A DNA stretch of 41,161 nt from Puniceicoccales bacterium Verruco_01 (GCA_001604565.1 LVBV01000024.1:1-41161); one strand, 5' to 3'. Positions 1 to 9,566 are shown, numbered from the stretch's first letter. Numbers and translations: made by a program. Notes: generated by a model not told the origin, from the sequence alone.

Positions 1-23
1 ATGCCGCCCCTCCGCAGGCAATC

Positions 24-716
24 TCAACCCGCCACCTTCCCCGACTTTTTCAGCGGAGTGATAAGGGCCTTGAATTCGGCGACGGCTTTGGCGGGATCGC
101 TCGCGTGCAGAACGTCCGACACGGCGACGAGGCGGCGGCCCCCGGCGGCGACGACCTCGGCGGCGTTGCCCCGGTTGATCCCGCCGATGCAGAAGAGGGG
201 CAGCCTTTCCGCGTTCATGGCCGCGACGGTTTTGACAAGATCCAGTCCCACGGCACGGTAATCGGGCTTGGTCAGGGTGGGGAAGACCGGCCCCACGCAG
301 AAGTAGGAGAGGATCCCCGCCATTTCGAGGGCGGCGGCGGCTTGTTTTTCCGAATGGGTGGAAAGTCCGAGAATGCGGTCCGGCCCGAGGGCCGCACGCG
401 CGGCGGGTACGGGGGTGTCGTCCTGCCCCACGTGGAGGCCCACGCCAGGGTATTCGAGGGCGATCGCAAGATGGTCGTTCACGATGAGGGGCACGTTCCC
501 CTTTGCAAACTGCGGCAGGATGCTTTCCAAAAGAGCCCGGTAACCGGCCTCGTCCACGCCCTTGGCGCGCACCTGCACGATGTCGGCCCCGCCCTCCAGC
601 ATGGCGCGGCACACGGGCGCGAACTGCGCCGGGGCCAGGTACGCCGCGTCGAGAATTCCGTAGAAGCGGGCGTGGCGCAGGCGTTCGGCGGTGGAATGAG
701 CGGCGGGTTCGGTCAT
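24..716 (-). CDS. thiE: Thiamine-phosphate synthase ThiE
   Basis: Joins the thiazole phosphate and HMP-pyrophosphate to make thiamine phosphate, in the cytoplasm. The 230-residue product shows the TIM-barrel signatures of ThiE: a VQVRAK strand near residue 48, the NDHLAIA segment, GLHVGQDDTP, a GLSTHS strand, and the C-terminal phosphate-binding CIGGINRGN. The frame stays open for 36 further codons upstream, but they encode low-complexity Arg/Pro residues and would overlap the preceding gene, so the ATG at 716 is chosen. It lies 7 bp downstream of the Asp23-like membrane gene and is probably cotranscribed with it. No other thiamine gene and no TPP riboswitch is visible, so its regulation appears to depend on the upstream asp23 promoter. 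Confidence 0.93.
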   Translation of the reverse strand: MTEPAAHSTAERLRHARFYGILDAAYLAPAQFAPVCRAMLEGGADIVQVRAKGVDEAGYRALLESILPQFAKGNVPLIVNDHLAIALEYPGVGLHVGQDDTPVPAARAALGPDRILGLSTHSEKQAAAALEMAGILSYFCVGPVFPTLTKPDYRAVGLDLVKTVAAMNAERLPLFCIGGINRGNAAEVVAAGGRRLVAVSDVLHASDPAKAVAEFKALITPLKKSGKVAG

Positions 717-723
717 GGCGCGC

Positions 724-1242
724 CTACGGCTGAGGTGTGGTTGCGCCGGCATCGCGGGGAAGTTCCGCGACGCGCGGGGCGCTCGCGCGGGAAGCTGCCC
801 TAGGTTCGCCCAGTTCCCCCACAACAGAAACCGCCCTTGTCGTGAAGGTGCCTAGGCTCTGGAAGCCAAGATTGCGGCTCAAAACCTCCACGATCTGCGT
901 TTCCAGTCGCCGCTCGATCTCCATGAGGTCCGCATCCGCGCGGATCGTGAGGTGCAGCGTGATGAAAAGTTTGCCGGAGCGGCGTTTGAGGGTGCTCTTG
1001 CACTTGGCCACCCCGTGGGTGCGCGCGGCCACGCGGGCGATCATCTCTGTAATGGCCCTGCGGGAAAGGAAAACCTGCCCGCGCTCCGTCGTGAAGGCGA
1101 GCATCTGCGAGGGCTGGCGGACGCGGTCCCACGCCAGAAGGAGGAGCAGCGCCACGACGAGCAGCCCGAGAACCTGGAATTTCCAGACCGGTTGCACGGC
1201 GATTCCCGCGAAAAAGCTCTCGATAAGGTCGATCGTTTCCAT
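724..1242 (-). CDS. Membrane-anchored Asp23-like (AmaP-like) protein
   Basis: A 172-residue protein with one N-terminal membrane segment (about residues 18-39, rich in Leu and Val), followed by a soluble domain. That domain begins GQVFLSRRAITEMIARVAA and resembles the Asp23/DUF322 fold shared by AmaP-type anchors. In Firmicutes, AmaP tethers Asp23 to the membrane; the adjacent asp23 gene 46 bp upstream makes the same partnership likely here. Firmicute AmaP usually has two membrane helices, whereas only one is visible. The C-terminal 25 residues are Ala/Arg/Pro-rich and look disordered. The partnership is inferred from family and neighbourhood; no biochemical function can be assigned. Confidence 0.7.
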   Translation of the reverse strand: METIDLIESFFAGIAVQPVWKFQVLGLLVVALLLLLAWDRVRQPSQMLAFTTERGQVFLSRRAITEMIARVAARTHGVAKCKSTLKRRSGKLFITLHLTIRADADLMEIERRLETQIVEVLSRNLGFQSLGTFTTRAVSVVGELGEPRAASRASAPRVAELPRDAGATTPQP

Positions 1243-1288
1243 GATCTATCCGGTTGTGTGCGGCTATGAGGCCGCCGCGGGCCGGAGG

Positions 1289-1750
1289 CTACGGGAGGAT
1301 CGCAGCGCCCTTGTCGTCCTTGTCGGCCATGCGCACGCCGTCGATCAGCACGTCCACGCGCGCGACCTTCTTGCTCGTCATCCGCGTGACCTGGTCGCGC
1401 ACGGCGCCTTGGATTTCCTCGCCCACCTTGGCCAGTTCCACGCCGAAGCGAAGGATCACCTTCACCGTCACCTCGTAGTCGCCGCGGTCGTTCTCGCACA
1501 CGGAGATGCCCGGGGTGGCGTCGCGTCGGTTGAAGAGGCCGACGAATTCCTCCTTGAAGCCGCCCTGACTGCCCACCGAAACCACTCCCGGCACGGCCTG
1601 TACCGCGATGCGCACAATGTTGGCGACAACCTCGTGGCTCACCTTGATGACGCCCGCGTTGTTTTCCTCGGTGAAGGCGGAATCGTCCGCCTCCGCGTCC
1701 GTCGCCGCAACGGGCTGGGACGCTCTGGAGTCCTTGGGGTCTTTTTCCAT
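1289..1750 (-). CDS. Asp23/Gls24 family envelope stress protein
   Basis: A 153-residue soluble protein. After an acidic, probably disordered stretch of about 35 residues it shows the Asp23 (DUF322) pattern: GVIKVSHEVVANIVRIAV, GVVSVGSQGG, then alternating strands ending in RVDVLIDGVRM. Known Asp23 proteins coat the inner face of the membrane and respond to alkaline or envelope stress. The ATG at 1750 is preferred because GAGGA lies 8 bases upstream; longer starts at 1765 and 1807 lack a ribosome site. It is the first gene of a three-gene minus-strand cluster with the anchor protein and thiE. Substrate or partner is not evident beyond the neighbouring anchor. Confidence 0.85.
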   Translation of the reverse strand: MEKDPKDSRASQPVAATDAEADDSAFTEENNAGVIKVSHEVVANIVRIAVQAVPGVVSVGSQGGFKEEFVGLFNRRDATPGISVCENDRGDYEVTVKVILRFGVELAKVGEEIQGAVRDQVTRMTSKKVARVDVLIDGVRMADKDDKGAAILP

Positions 1751-2127
1751 TGCCGATGTCCTCATTGTTGTGACGGAATTCTGCCGTGGGTATGCCCTAG
1801 AAAACACCCGCCGGGGGAAACGGACCGGTCACCGTGGGGCTTTCCGGGGTCGTAAGCCGGAGGAGTTGTTTCAACTCTATCAGCAAAAGGCGCTTTAAAT
1901 CAAGCCTGCCGCTGGCCGGCGGCAATCGGGAGGGGGAAATGTCTCTAGGCGCGCCGCAGTGGTCCGGAATCGCCCGTCAGGGGGCGCGGCGCACTTTTGC
2001 GGAGGGGTCCCCTCCGCGCAGATTGCAATTGTCGGCGCAGCGTGCTAGCTAGAAGCGGACAATTCATGCCGAGTCGCGCACTCCTGCTGCACCGGAGGAT
2101 TGTTCCGAACAGTTCATTTCGCAGTAT
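1751..2127. other. Divergent intergenic region, asp23 / SDR-fusion gene
   Basis: A 377-base stretch with no convincing gene. It contains a 9-bp-arm perfect palindrome at 1999-2017 (GCGGAGGGG-T-CCCCTCCGC). After it comes a possible plus-strand promoter with TTGCAA at 2023-2028 and TAGCTA at 2046-2051, spacer 17. A GGAGG at 2094-2098 is too far (about 30 bases) from the ATG at 2128 to serve it directly. The palindrome position just upstream of the promoter would suit an operator, but this is conjecture. Confidence 0.35.
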
Positions 2128-4263
2128 ATGGATATTGCAATAGTTACCGGCGCCGGTTCCGGCCTGGGTCTGGCCATCACTCGCAAGTTGATCGAGCTGG
2201 GCCTCAAGGTTTACGGCGTTGGCGGTCAATACGACGAGGCGCGCTTCGACCACGAGTATTTCGTCCCCGTGCCCTGCAACCTGGGCGATCTGGCGGAAGT
2301 CCGCACGAAGATGGCGGAGATCGTGAAGAACGAGGGCGACAACATTCTGGTCCTCGTCAACAACGCCAAGCTCTACCACACGCGCGGCCTTGCCGAAATT
2401 TCCGACGCGGAACTGGAGGCGGTCCTCCGGGTGAACCTTTTAACGCCGCTTGTGATGGCAAGGCTCGCCCTGCCCTCGCTGACGCGCCTTGGCGGCTTTG
2501 TCATCAACATCGTGGCGAACTCGGCGGAGAATTCCCGCGGAGGGGCCATCGGCGCCGCGACCGCCGGGGGCTTGCGCTGGATGGGCGAGGCGCTCTTCGA
2601 GGAACTGCGCGAGGACGGCGTCAAGGTGTGCAGCATCTTCCCGCAGACGAACCGCTTCCGCCCCGACGGCAGCGTTCCGGCGCAAACCCGTCCGCAGAGC
2701 ACGATCGACGTGGATGCCGTGGCCGAAGCCGTGGGCAGCATCGTTTTCAACCGCTTCAACAACGTGGTGACGGACCTTGTGATCCGTCCGCAGCGCCTTG
2801 CGGAAAAACCGGTTCCGGCTCCGTACAACGTGCCGTATCCCAAGCCCAAGCCCCTGCCGAAGACCGCCCCTCGCGAGGCGGAGGAGCACGTGACCCTGGC
2901 CGAGACCCGGGCCGAGATGAAGCGCGACAGCGCGCTCCTCAAGCTCCTGCGCGAACGCGAGGAGGCCGGCATCGACGACGAGGACGAGAGCGAGATCGAA
3001 CAGGCCGTGCGCAAGACCGAGGATCGCCGCGACTCCCGCCGCGAGGAGCCGCGCCGAGAAAAGCCCGCCGAACGCGACGAACGTCCCGCCGACGACGAGG
3101 ACGAGGACGAGCGCGATCTGGACGACCGTGGCGAGGAACGGCCCTTCCACGCCGACGCGGACGAGGCCGACGAGGATTCCTCCGACAGGGACGCCGAGGA
3201 GCCGCGCGAGGAATCCCGCGAGGAGCAGGCCGACTCGGGCGACGAACCCGCTGCCGGTGAGGCGCCGCGTCCGCAGGGCGATGATCAATTTGAGGGCGAA
3301 CGCCGCGGACGGCGCCGCCGCAGAGGGCGCCGCGGCGGACGCAACCGTCACGGCGGTGAGCGCCAGGACGAGAACGGCGCACCCCGCAATCCGAACGGCG
3401 AGGCCCCCCGTCAGGGCGGCCAGACCCAGCCTCCGCGCGAGTCCCGTCCCGAGGGCGGGACCGGCCCGCAGGATACGGAGTCGGAAAAGCCCGAGGGCGA
3501 AGCTCCGCGTGGCGATTCCCGCGCCGAGCGCGACGCCCGCTTCGAGCGCGAGACCCGTCCCGGTCGCCGCGAGGGCGATTCCCGCGAGCGCCGCGCGGAA
3601 CGCACGGATCGTCCGCGCGAACCCCGTCCGGCGGAGAACGCCCCGCGTCCGCAGGAACCCCGCCGGGAGGAACCCCGCGCGCAGCAGCCGCGCGCCGAGC
3701 TTCGCCCGGAGGGCGCACCCGCACCGTCGCAGCAGCCCCGTCAGGAACGTCCGTCCCAGCAGGGCTGGAGCGCTCCGCAGGGTGCCGAGAACGGCTCTTT
3801 CTCCCACCACCGCAACCGCCGCAACCGCCGCCCGGGCGGTCCGCTGCCGGTCGTGATGGCCGACGGCACCGTCGTGAAGCCCCTTGCCAATCTCCCGCGC
3901 GAGGGTGGTCTTCCCGGACCGCGTCCGCTGGCGGTCGCGCCGAAGGCGGAAGCCCCGGTTTCGCCGACCCCCGAACCGGCGAAGGCGCCCGAGCCTCCCG
4001 CAAGGGAAGTTGTGCCGGAAAAGTCGGTGATCGCAGAGCCGGAGGCGAAGACCCCGGCCCCGGTGGAGGAGACCCCCGCCAAGCCCAAGCGCGCCCGCAA
4101 GCCGCGCGCGCCCAAGGCGGAAGGCGAAGTGGCGCAGGCAGCCCCGGCAAAGAAGCCGCGCAAACCCAGTGCCCGCTCGAAGAAGGCTGCCGGGGACGCC
4201 GCTTCTGCGGAAGCTCCCGCCGCCGAAAGCGCGCCGGAGCCGGGCGAAGCGCCCTCCGCGTAA
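2128..4263 (+). CDS. SDR-like Rossmann protein with long disordered Arg/Glu-rich tail
   Basis: A 711-residue two-part protein. Residues 1-235 form an SDR-type Rossmann domain: TGAGSGLG at 7-14 (cofactor loop), NNAK at 78-81 (normally NNAG), and an INIVANSAENS strand. Where SDRs have YxxxK, residues 142-146 read GAATA, so both catalytic Tyr and Lys are missing; residues 147-149 (GGL) match the helix after YxxxK. Residues 250-711 are low-complexity: acidic/Arg blocks to about 390, an Arg/Gly cluster (RRRRRGRRGGRNRHGG) near 391-412, more Arg/Glu/Pro, HHRNRRNRR near 565, then a basic Ala/Lys/Pro tail as in histone H1. The tail suggests nucleic-acid or scaffold binding, as in RNase E tails. It is monocistronic, with its own terminator. 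A role as a nucleotide-sensing pseudoenzyme is inference. Confidence 0.88.
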   Translation: MDIAIVTGAGSGLGLAITRKLIELGLKVYGVGGQYDEARFDHEYFVPVPCNLGDLAEVRTKMAEIVKNEGDNILVLVNNAKLYHTRGLAEISDAELEAVLRVNLLTPLVMARLALPSLTRLGGFVINIVANSAENSRGGAIGAATAGGLRWMGEALFEELREDGVKVCSIFPQTNRFRPDGSVPAQTRPQSTIDVDAVAEAVGSIVFNRFNNVVTDLVIRPQRLAEKPVPAPYNVPYPKPKPLPKTAPREAEEHVTLAETRAEMKRDSALLKLLREREEAGIDDEDESEIEQAVRKTEDRRDSRREEPRREKPAERDERPADDEDEDERDLDDRGEERPFHADADEADEDSSDRDAEEPREESREEQADSGDEPAAGEAPRPQGDDQFEGERRGRRRRRGRRGGRNRHGGERQDENGAPRNPNGEAPRQGGQTQPPRESRPEGGTGPQDTESEKPEGEAPRGDSRAERDARFERETRPGRREGDSRERRAERTDRPREPRPAENAPRPQEPRREEPRAQQPRAELRPEGAPAPSQQPRQERPSQQGWSAPQGAENGSFSHHRNRRNRRPGGPLPVVMADGTVVKPLANLPREGGLPGPRPLAVAPKAEAPVSPTPEPAKAPEPPAREVVPEKSVIAEPEAKTPAPVEETPAKPKRARKPRAPKAEGEVAQAAPAKKPRKPSARSKKAAGDAASAEAPAAESAPEPGEAPSA

Positions 4264-4283
4264 GCCGGGGAACCGATTCTTTC

Positions 4284-4315
4284 AAAGGGCGGTGCGGTGA
4301 CGTGCCGCCCTTTTT
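4284..4315 (+). terminator. Rho-independent terminator of the SDR-fusion gene
   Basis: Stem AAAGGGCGG (4284-4292) pairs with CCGCCCTTT (4305-4313) across a 12-base loop, and the 3' arm merges into TTTTT (4311-4315). It begins 20 bases after the stop codon. Confidence 0.85.
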
Positions 4316-4607
4316 GCGTACCGCTCTGGCCTTTCCGCCGGAAAAGTGACGCCCCTGTACGCAGCCAGGGCCGCGGCACCCTTTTGCCGCGGCCCTGCAA
4401 CCACTAGACCAACCCTAACGAACGCTTAACTAACCTGTCGGACTCTTTTTCCCGGGCCCTCCGGAGCGTTTCTCCGTCTGGCAACTGCCGTTCTTTTTCC
4501 TCCGACAAGAGGTATATCGGACCAAATCAGTAGGGATTTACTCCGAAAAGGTCCGTTTTCCTGTTTTACTTTTCCTTTACATTGGTGCGCGAGCAGTTTG
4601 CGGGGAT
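4316..4607. other. Intergenic region with strong hairpin, no gene seen
   Basis: Lies between two terminators (the SDR-fusion gene, plus; pyrG, minus), so no known transcript should cross it. It holds a perfect 12-bp stem, AGGGCCGCGGCA (4367-4378) with TGCCGCGGCCCT (4385-4396), around a 6-base loop and without a T-run. A CGGACC/GGTCCG pair near 4517-4555 is followed on the plus strand by T-rich sequence. The arrangement could hide a small RNA, but I recognise no known family (6S, SRP RNA, RNase P RNA, tmRNA) and no convincing promoter. Confidence 0.3.
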
Positions 4608-4635
4608 AAAAAACGCCCTCCACAGGGGAGGGCGT
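4608..4635 (-). terminator. Rho-independent terminator of pyrG
   Basis: On the minus strand ACGCCCTCC pairs with GGAGGGCGT (arms 4627-4635 and 4613-4621) around a 5-base loop, followed by six T residues (4613-4608). It lies about 30 bases after the pyrG stop codon. Confidence 0.88.
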
Positions 4636-4666
4636 GAAAAGGGGAGAAGACGCTCGCGGCAGTCTT

Positions 4667-6289
<1,623 letters not shown>

Positions 6290-6455
6290 TTATCCGAAAA
6301 CCAATTGCAGCTGGAGCCCACACGGGCTCTCCCGCCTTCGGGACCTCGATTAAATCGCCGCCCTCGCAGGGGCGCAAGAGAGAAGGGGAAAAAAGAGGAT
6401 TACGTCTTCGGAAAGGCCCGAAAATGGCGCAATTGCGCGGAATTTGGGAGTTTTT

Positions 6456-6893
6456 CTATTTCTTGGCCGGGGCGTAAGCGATCAGCTCCACCTCAAGGAC
6501 GATCCCCTCGTTGTAAAGCCGGTCCACCTGCACCCATGTGGCGGCGGGGAAGGTGCCCGCGTAATAGGCGCTGCGGAGGCTCCGGGCGGCCTTCAGGGCT
6601 TCCATGTCGGTCGTATAGGCGTTCTCCTTGACGACATCCGCGAAGGTGAGGCCGTTTTCCTTGAGGAGCTTTTCGAGCGAGTCGTAGGCAATCTTCACGG
6701 CCTCGGGCATCGTGCCCCAGCCGACGTTGCCGGAGATGTAAACGTAGTCCCCGGCACGGACGACCTCGCTGTAGCCGATATCCGTGTCAACCTTGACGCG
6801 CTCGATCCGGGGCGTCTCGTTTGCCGGAAGCGTCGTTGCGAACACGGACGCGATGAGAATCGCGGCTAAGCCGCGGAGCGTGGGAATGTTCAT
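6456..6893 (-). CDS. Exported Rid-family (YjgF/YER057c/UK114) protein lacking the catalytic Arg
   Basis: A 145-residue Rid-fold protein. Canonical RidA hydrolyses reactive enamines/imines in the cytosol, using an Arg in a PARS-type segment. Here the equivalent segment reads FPAATWVQVDRL, so the Arg is replaced by Ala; the later Glu (LEVELIA) is kept. Residues 1-23 (MNIPTLRGLAAILIASVFAT...) form a Sec-type signal peptide with cleavage likely after LPA, so the mature domain should be periplasmic. The start at 6893 is chosen for the signal peptide; the ATG at 6935 has GGAG 4 bases upstream and would only lengthen the n-region. The gene is divergent from the GH31 gene. Rid proteins without the Arg have no settled activity. 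Confidence 0.85.
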   Translation of the reverse strand: MNIPTLRGLAAILIASVFATTLPANETPRIERVKVDTDIGYSEVVRAGDYVYISGNVGWGTMPEAVKIAYDSLEKLLKENGLTFADVVKENAYTTDMEALKAARSLRSAYYAGTFPAATWVQVDRLYNEGIVLEVELIAYAPAKK

Positions 6894-6997
6894 GGACAAG
6901 GTAATACACCCGTTCAGGCGAGAGCCCTTCCGCATATTTCTCCATGAATCGCAGCCGGGCGAGCTTCTTCGCTTGCCGAAATGCGCGAATTTTCTTT

Positions 6998-7013
6998 GAT
7001 TTAACGTTAAATC
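6998..7013. promoter_or_regulatory. 16-bp perfect palindrome, candidate operator
   Basis: GATTTAACGTTAAATC reads the same on both strands. It sits in the 241-bp divergent gap between the exported Rid-family gene and the GH31 alpha-xylosidase gene. The central CG with AT-rich arms is the usual form of LacI-family operators. No LacI repressor gene is in the window; the XylR-type regulator at 35190 has a LacI-like ligand domain but an AraC-type DNA-binding domain, which normally binds direct repeats. Confidence 0.45.
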
Positions 7014-7134
7014 CAGCTTTTCCCCGCATCGCCGCCCTGAGAGGCGCGGAACCTCCGTTCTCGCCAGATCCGCGGCGCCGGGCGTATTCTTGCGACTTGG
7101 CTGGACACAGATTCACCCAAACAGGATCGACACC

Positions 7135-9408
7135 ATGAAGTTCACCGACGGCCAATGGATGCATCAGCCTGACATCACGGCCAACTACCCTGCGGAAGCC
7201 TACGACATCGAGCCCACCAAGGACGGCCTCATCGTCTATGCGCCGACCTCCGCCATCAAGCACCGTGGCGACACGCTGAAGGGTCCGCTCCTCACCGTGA
7301 CGCTCAGCTCCCCGATGGAGGGCGTGCTCCGCGTGCGCGTGGAGCACTACAGGGGCCTGAATCAAAAGGTTCCGACGATCCCGCTCATGACAAGGGGCAA
7401 CGCCCCCGTCGCCATCGCGCGCGACGAGCGATGCGCCACGATCACCTCCGGCAACCTCACGGCCCGTGTCAAGGCAAAGGACGGCTGGGATCTTTCCTTC
7501 GAGTCCGAGGGCAGGGTCATCACCCGGGTCTCGGGCTGGAAGGGCATGGGTTACATGCAGCGCAGCGACGGGTCGAACTACATGCACACCTCGCTCTCCC
7601 TCGGCGTGGGCGAGAACGTGTACGGACTCGGCGAGCGCTTTACCTCCTTCGTCAAGAACGGGCAGGTTGTCGAGATCGCCAACAAGGACGGCGGCACGGC
7701 CTGCGAACAGGCCTACAAGAACATCCCCTTCTACCTGACGAACAAGGGCTACGGCGTGCTGGTGAACGAGACCGGCCATGTCTCCTTCGAGGTCGCCTCC
7801 GAGAACGTTTCGCGTGTGCAGTTCAGCATTCCCGGCGAGAGCATCGAATACTTTGTCATCGCCGGTCCGACGCCCAAGGACGTCCTGCGCCGACTGACCG
7901 CCCTGACGGGCCGCCCGGCCCTGCCGCCGGAATGGTCCTTCGGCCTGTGGCTCTCCACCTCCTTCACGACGAGTTACGACGAGAAGACCTGCAACAGCTT
8001 CATCGACGGCATGCGGGACCGCGACCTGCCCCTGAGCGTCTTCCACTTCGACTGCTTCTGGATGCGCGAGTTCGACTGGTGCAGCTTCGAGTGGGATCCC
8101 CGCGTGTTCCCGGACCCCAGGGGCACGCTCAAGCGTTTCCACGAGCGCGGGCTGAAGATCAGCGTATGGATCAATTCCTACATTGCGCAGCGTTCTCCGC
8201 TTTTTGCCGAAGGCGCCGCCAAGGGTTACTTCATCAAGCGCACCGATGGCAGCGTCTGGCAGACCGACCAGTGGCAGCCGGGCATGGCGATTGTGGACTT
8301 CACCAATCCAGAGGCCTGCAAGTGGTTCGCCGGGCACATGAAGCGCCTGCTCGACATGGGCGTGGACGCGATCAAGACCGACTTTGGCGAACGCATCCCG
8401 ACCGAGGGCGTCGTCTATCACGACGGCTCCGATCCGGCGAAGATGCACAACTTCTACACGATCCTCTATAACGAGTGCGTGTTCAATGCCATCCGCGAGG
8501 TCCGCGGCGAAGGCGAGGCAGTGCTCTTTGCCCGCTCGGCATACGCTTCCGGCCAGCGCTTCCCCATCCATTGGGGCGGCGACTGCTGGTCCACCTTCGA
8601 GTCGATGGCGGAGAGCCTGCGCGGCGGCCTCTCGCTTTCGCTCTCGGGCTTCGGTTTCTGGAGCCACGACATCGGCGGTTTCGAGGGCAGCTCGCCCGCC
8701 TCCATCTACAAGCGCTGGACGGCCTTCGGCCTGATGTCCTCGCACAGCCGCCTGCATGGCAGCAGCACCTACCGCATTCCGTGGGCCTATGACGACGAGG
8801 CGTGCGACGTTCTGCGCTTCTTCACCAAACTCAAGTGCAGCCTGATGCCCTACCTCTGGGCCACGGCGCAGGAGGCGCACACGCAGGGCATCCCCTGCAT
8901 GCGCGCGATGCTGCTCGAGTTCCCCGACGACGCCACCTGCGAGACGCTCGACCGCCAGTATATGCTCGGCGGATCGCTCCTAGTCTCTCCCGTCTTCTCC
9001 GAGGACGGCACGGTGCGCTACTTCTTGCCGAAGGGCCGCTGGACGAACCTCCTGACGAACGAGGTGCGCGAGGGCGGCTGGTACACGGAAAAACACGGCT
9101 TCCTTTCGATGCCGCTCTACGTGCGCGAGAACACACTGCTCGCCGTCGGCGCGAACAACACGCGCCCGGACTACGATTACGTGGCGGGCACGACGTTCCG
9201 AGTCTATCAGCTTGCCGAGGGCGCCAGTGCCTCCTGCCAGATGCATGACTCGAAGGGCAATCCCGCTGCTAGGGTCACGGCCACCCGCAAGGGCGGCAAG
9301 GTGAGCTTCGCCATCGAGGGCACGCTCAAGAACGCCACGGTGGAAATCGTCGGCGGAGCCTCGGCCAAGCTGCCGGACGGTGCAAAGAGCTTCGAGATCA
9401 AGGCATAG
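7135..9408 (+). CDS. yicI: Alpha-xylosidase, glycoside hydrolase family 31
   Basis: A 757-residue GH31 enzyme closely resembling E. coli YicI along its full length. YicI releases alpha-xylose from isoprimeverose and similar xylosides. The nucleophile Asp416 lies in IKTDFGERIPTEG, at the same position as in YicI, and the acid/base Asp483 in HWGGDCW. Other YicI hallmarks are LSGFGFWSHDIGGFEG and SHSRLHGSSTYRIPWAYD. No signal peptide is present, so the substrate must enter the cell first. The start at 7135 follows AGGA with 9 bases spacing. The gene stands alone with a strong terminator. The GPH symporter at 33322 is a plausible supplier of substrate. Confidence 0.95.
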   Translation: MKFTDGQWMHQPDITANYPAEAYDIEPTKDGLIVYAPTSAIKHRGDTLKGPLLTVTLSSPMEGVLRVRVEHYRGLNQKVPTIPLMTRGNAPVAIARDERCATITSGNLTARVKAKDGWDLSFESEGRVITRVSGWKGMGYMQRSDGSNYMHTSLSLGVGENVYGLGERFTSFVKNGQVVEIANKDGGTACEQAYKNIPFYLTNKGYGVLVNETGHVSFEVASENVSRVQFSIPGESIEYFVIAGPTPKDVLRRLTALTGRPALPPEWSFGLWLSTSFTTSYDEKTCNSFIDGMRDRDLPLSVFHFDCFWMREFDWCSFEWDPRVFPDPRGTLKRFHERGLKISVWINSYIAQRSPLFAEGAAKGYFIKRTDGSVWQTDQWQPGMAIVDFTNPEACKWFAGHMKRLLDMGVDAIKTDFGERIPTEGVVYHDGSDPAKMHNFYTILYNECVFNAIREVRGEGEAVLFARSAYASGQRFPIHWGGDCWSTFESMAESLRGGLSLSLSGFGFWSHDIGGFEGSSPASIYKRWTAFGLMSSHSRLHGSSTYRIPWAYDDEACDVLRFFTKLKCSLMPYLWATAQEAHTQGIPCMRAMLLEFPDDATCETLDRQYMLGGSLLVSPVFSEDGTVRYFLPKGRWTNLLTNEVREGGWYTEKHGFLSMPLYVRENTLLAVGANNTRPDYDYVAGTTFRVYQLAEGASASCQMHDSKGNPAARVTATRKGGKVSFAIEGTLKNATVEIVGGASAKLPDGAKSFEIKA

Positions 9409-9449
9409 CGGACTCGACATCCTGCCCGGCGCAAGTCGGGGCCGATAAG

Positions 9450-9484
9450 CGGCGGAATTGGAGCAATCCGGTTCCGCCGTTTTT
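9450..9484 (+). terminator. Rho-independent terminator of the alpha-xylosidase gene
   Basis: CGGCGGAA (9450-9457) pairs with TTCCGCCG (9472-9479) across a 14-base loop, followed by TTTTT (9480-9484). Confidence 0.85.
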
Positions 9485-9566
9485 GCGTACCGCCGCCCGG
9501 AAGGGGGCAGTGGCGTCCGCGCTCCCGCCGTGTGGCAAAGGCAATCCCGCGCTCAAAAAACGTTCT

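Noticed and set aside
2440..3810. A 456-codon Ala/Leu-rich frame opposite the SDR-fusion gene, looking membrane-like
   Set aside because: It is the complement of the Arg/Glu/Pro repeats; the apparent hydrophobicity comes from antisense reading of GAG/GCG-type codons.
4385..4420. A minus-strand AGTGGTTGC-like D-arm next to the 12-bp stem, suggesting a tRNA
   Set aside because: No acceptor stem, anticodon arm or TTCGA-type T-loop can be formed around it.
6787..8880. A 697-codon open frame on the minus strand opposite the alpha-xylosidase gene
   Set aside because: It is the reverse reading of strongly conserved GH31 sequence and has no family features; long antisense frames are common in DNA this GC-rich.
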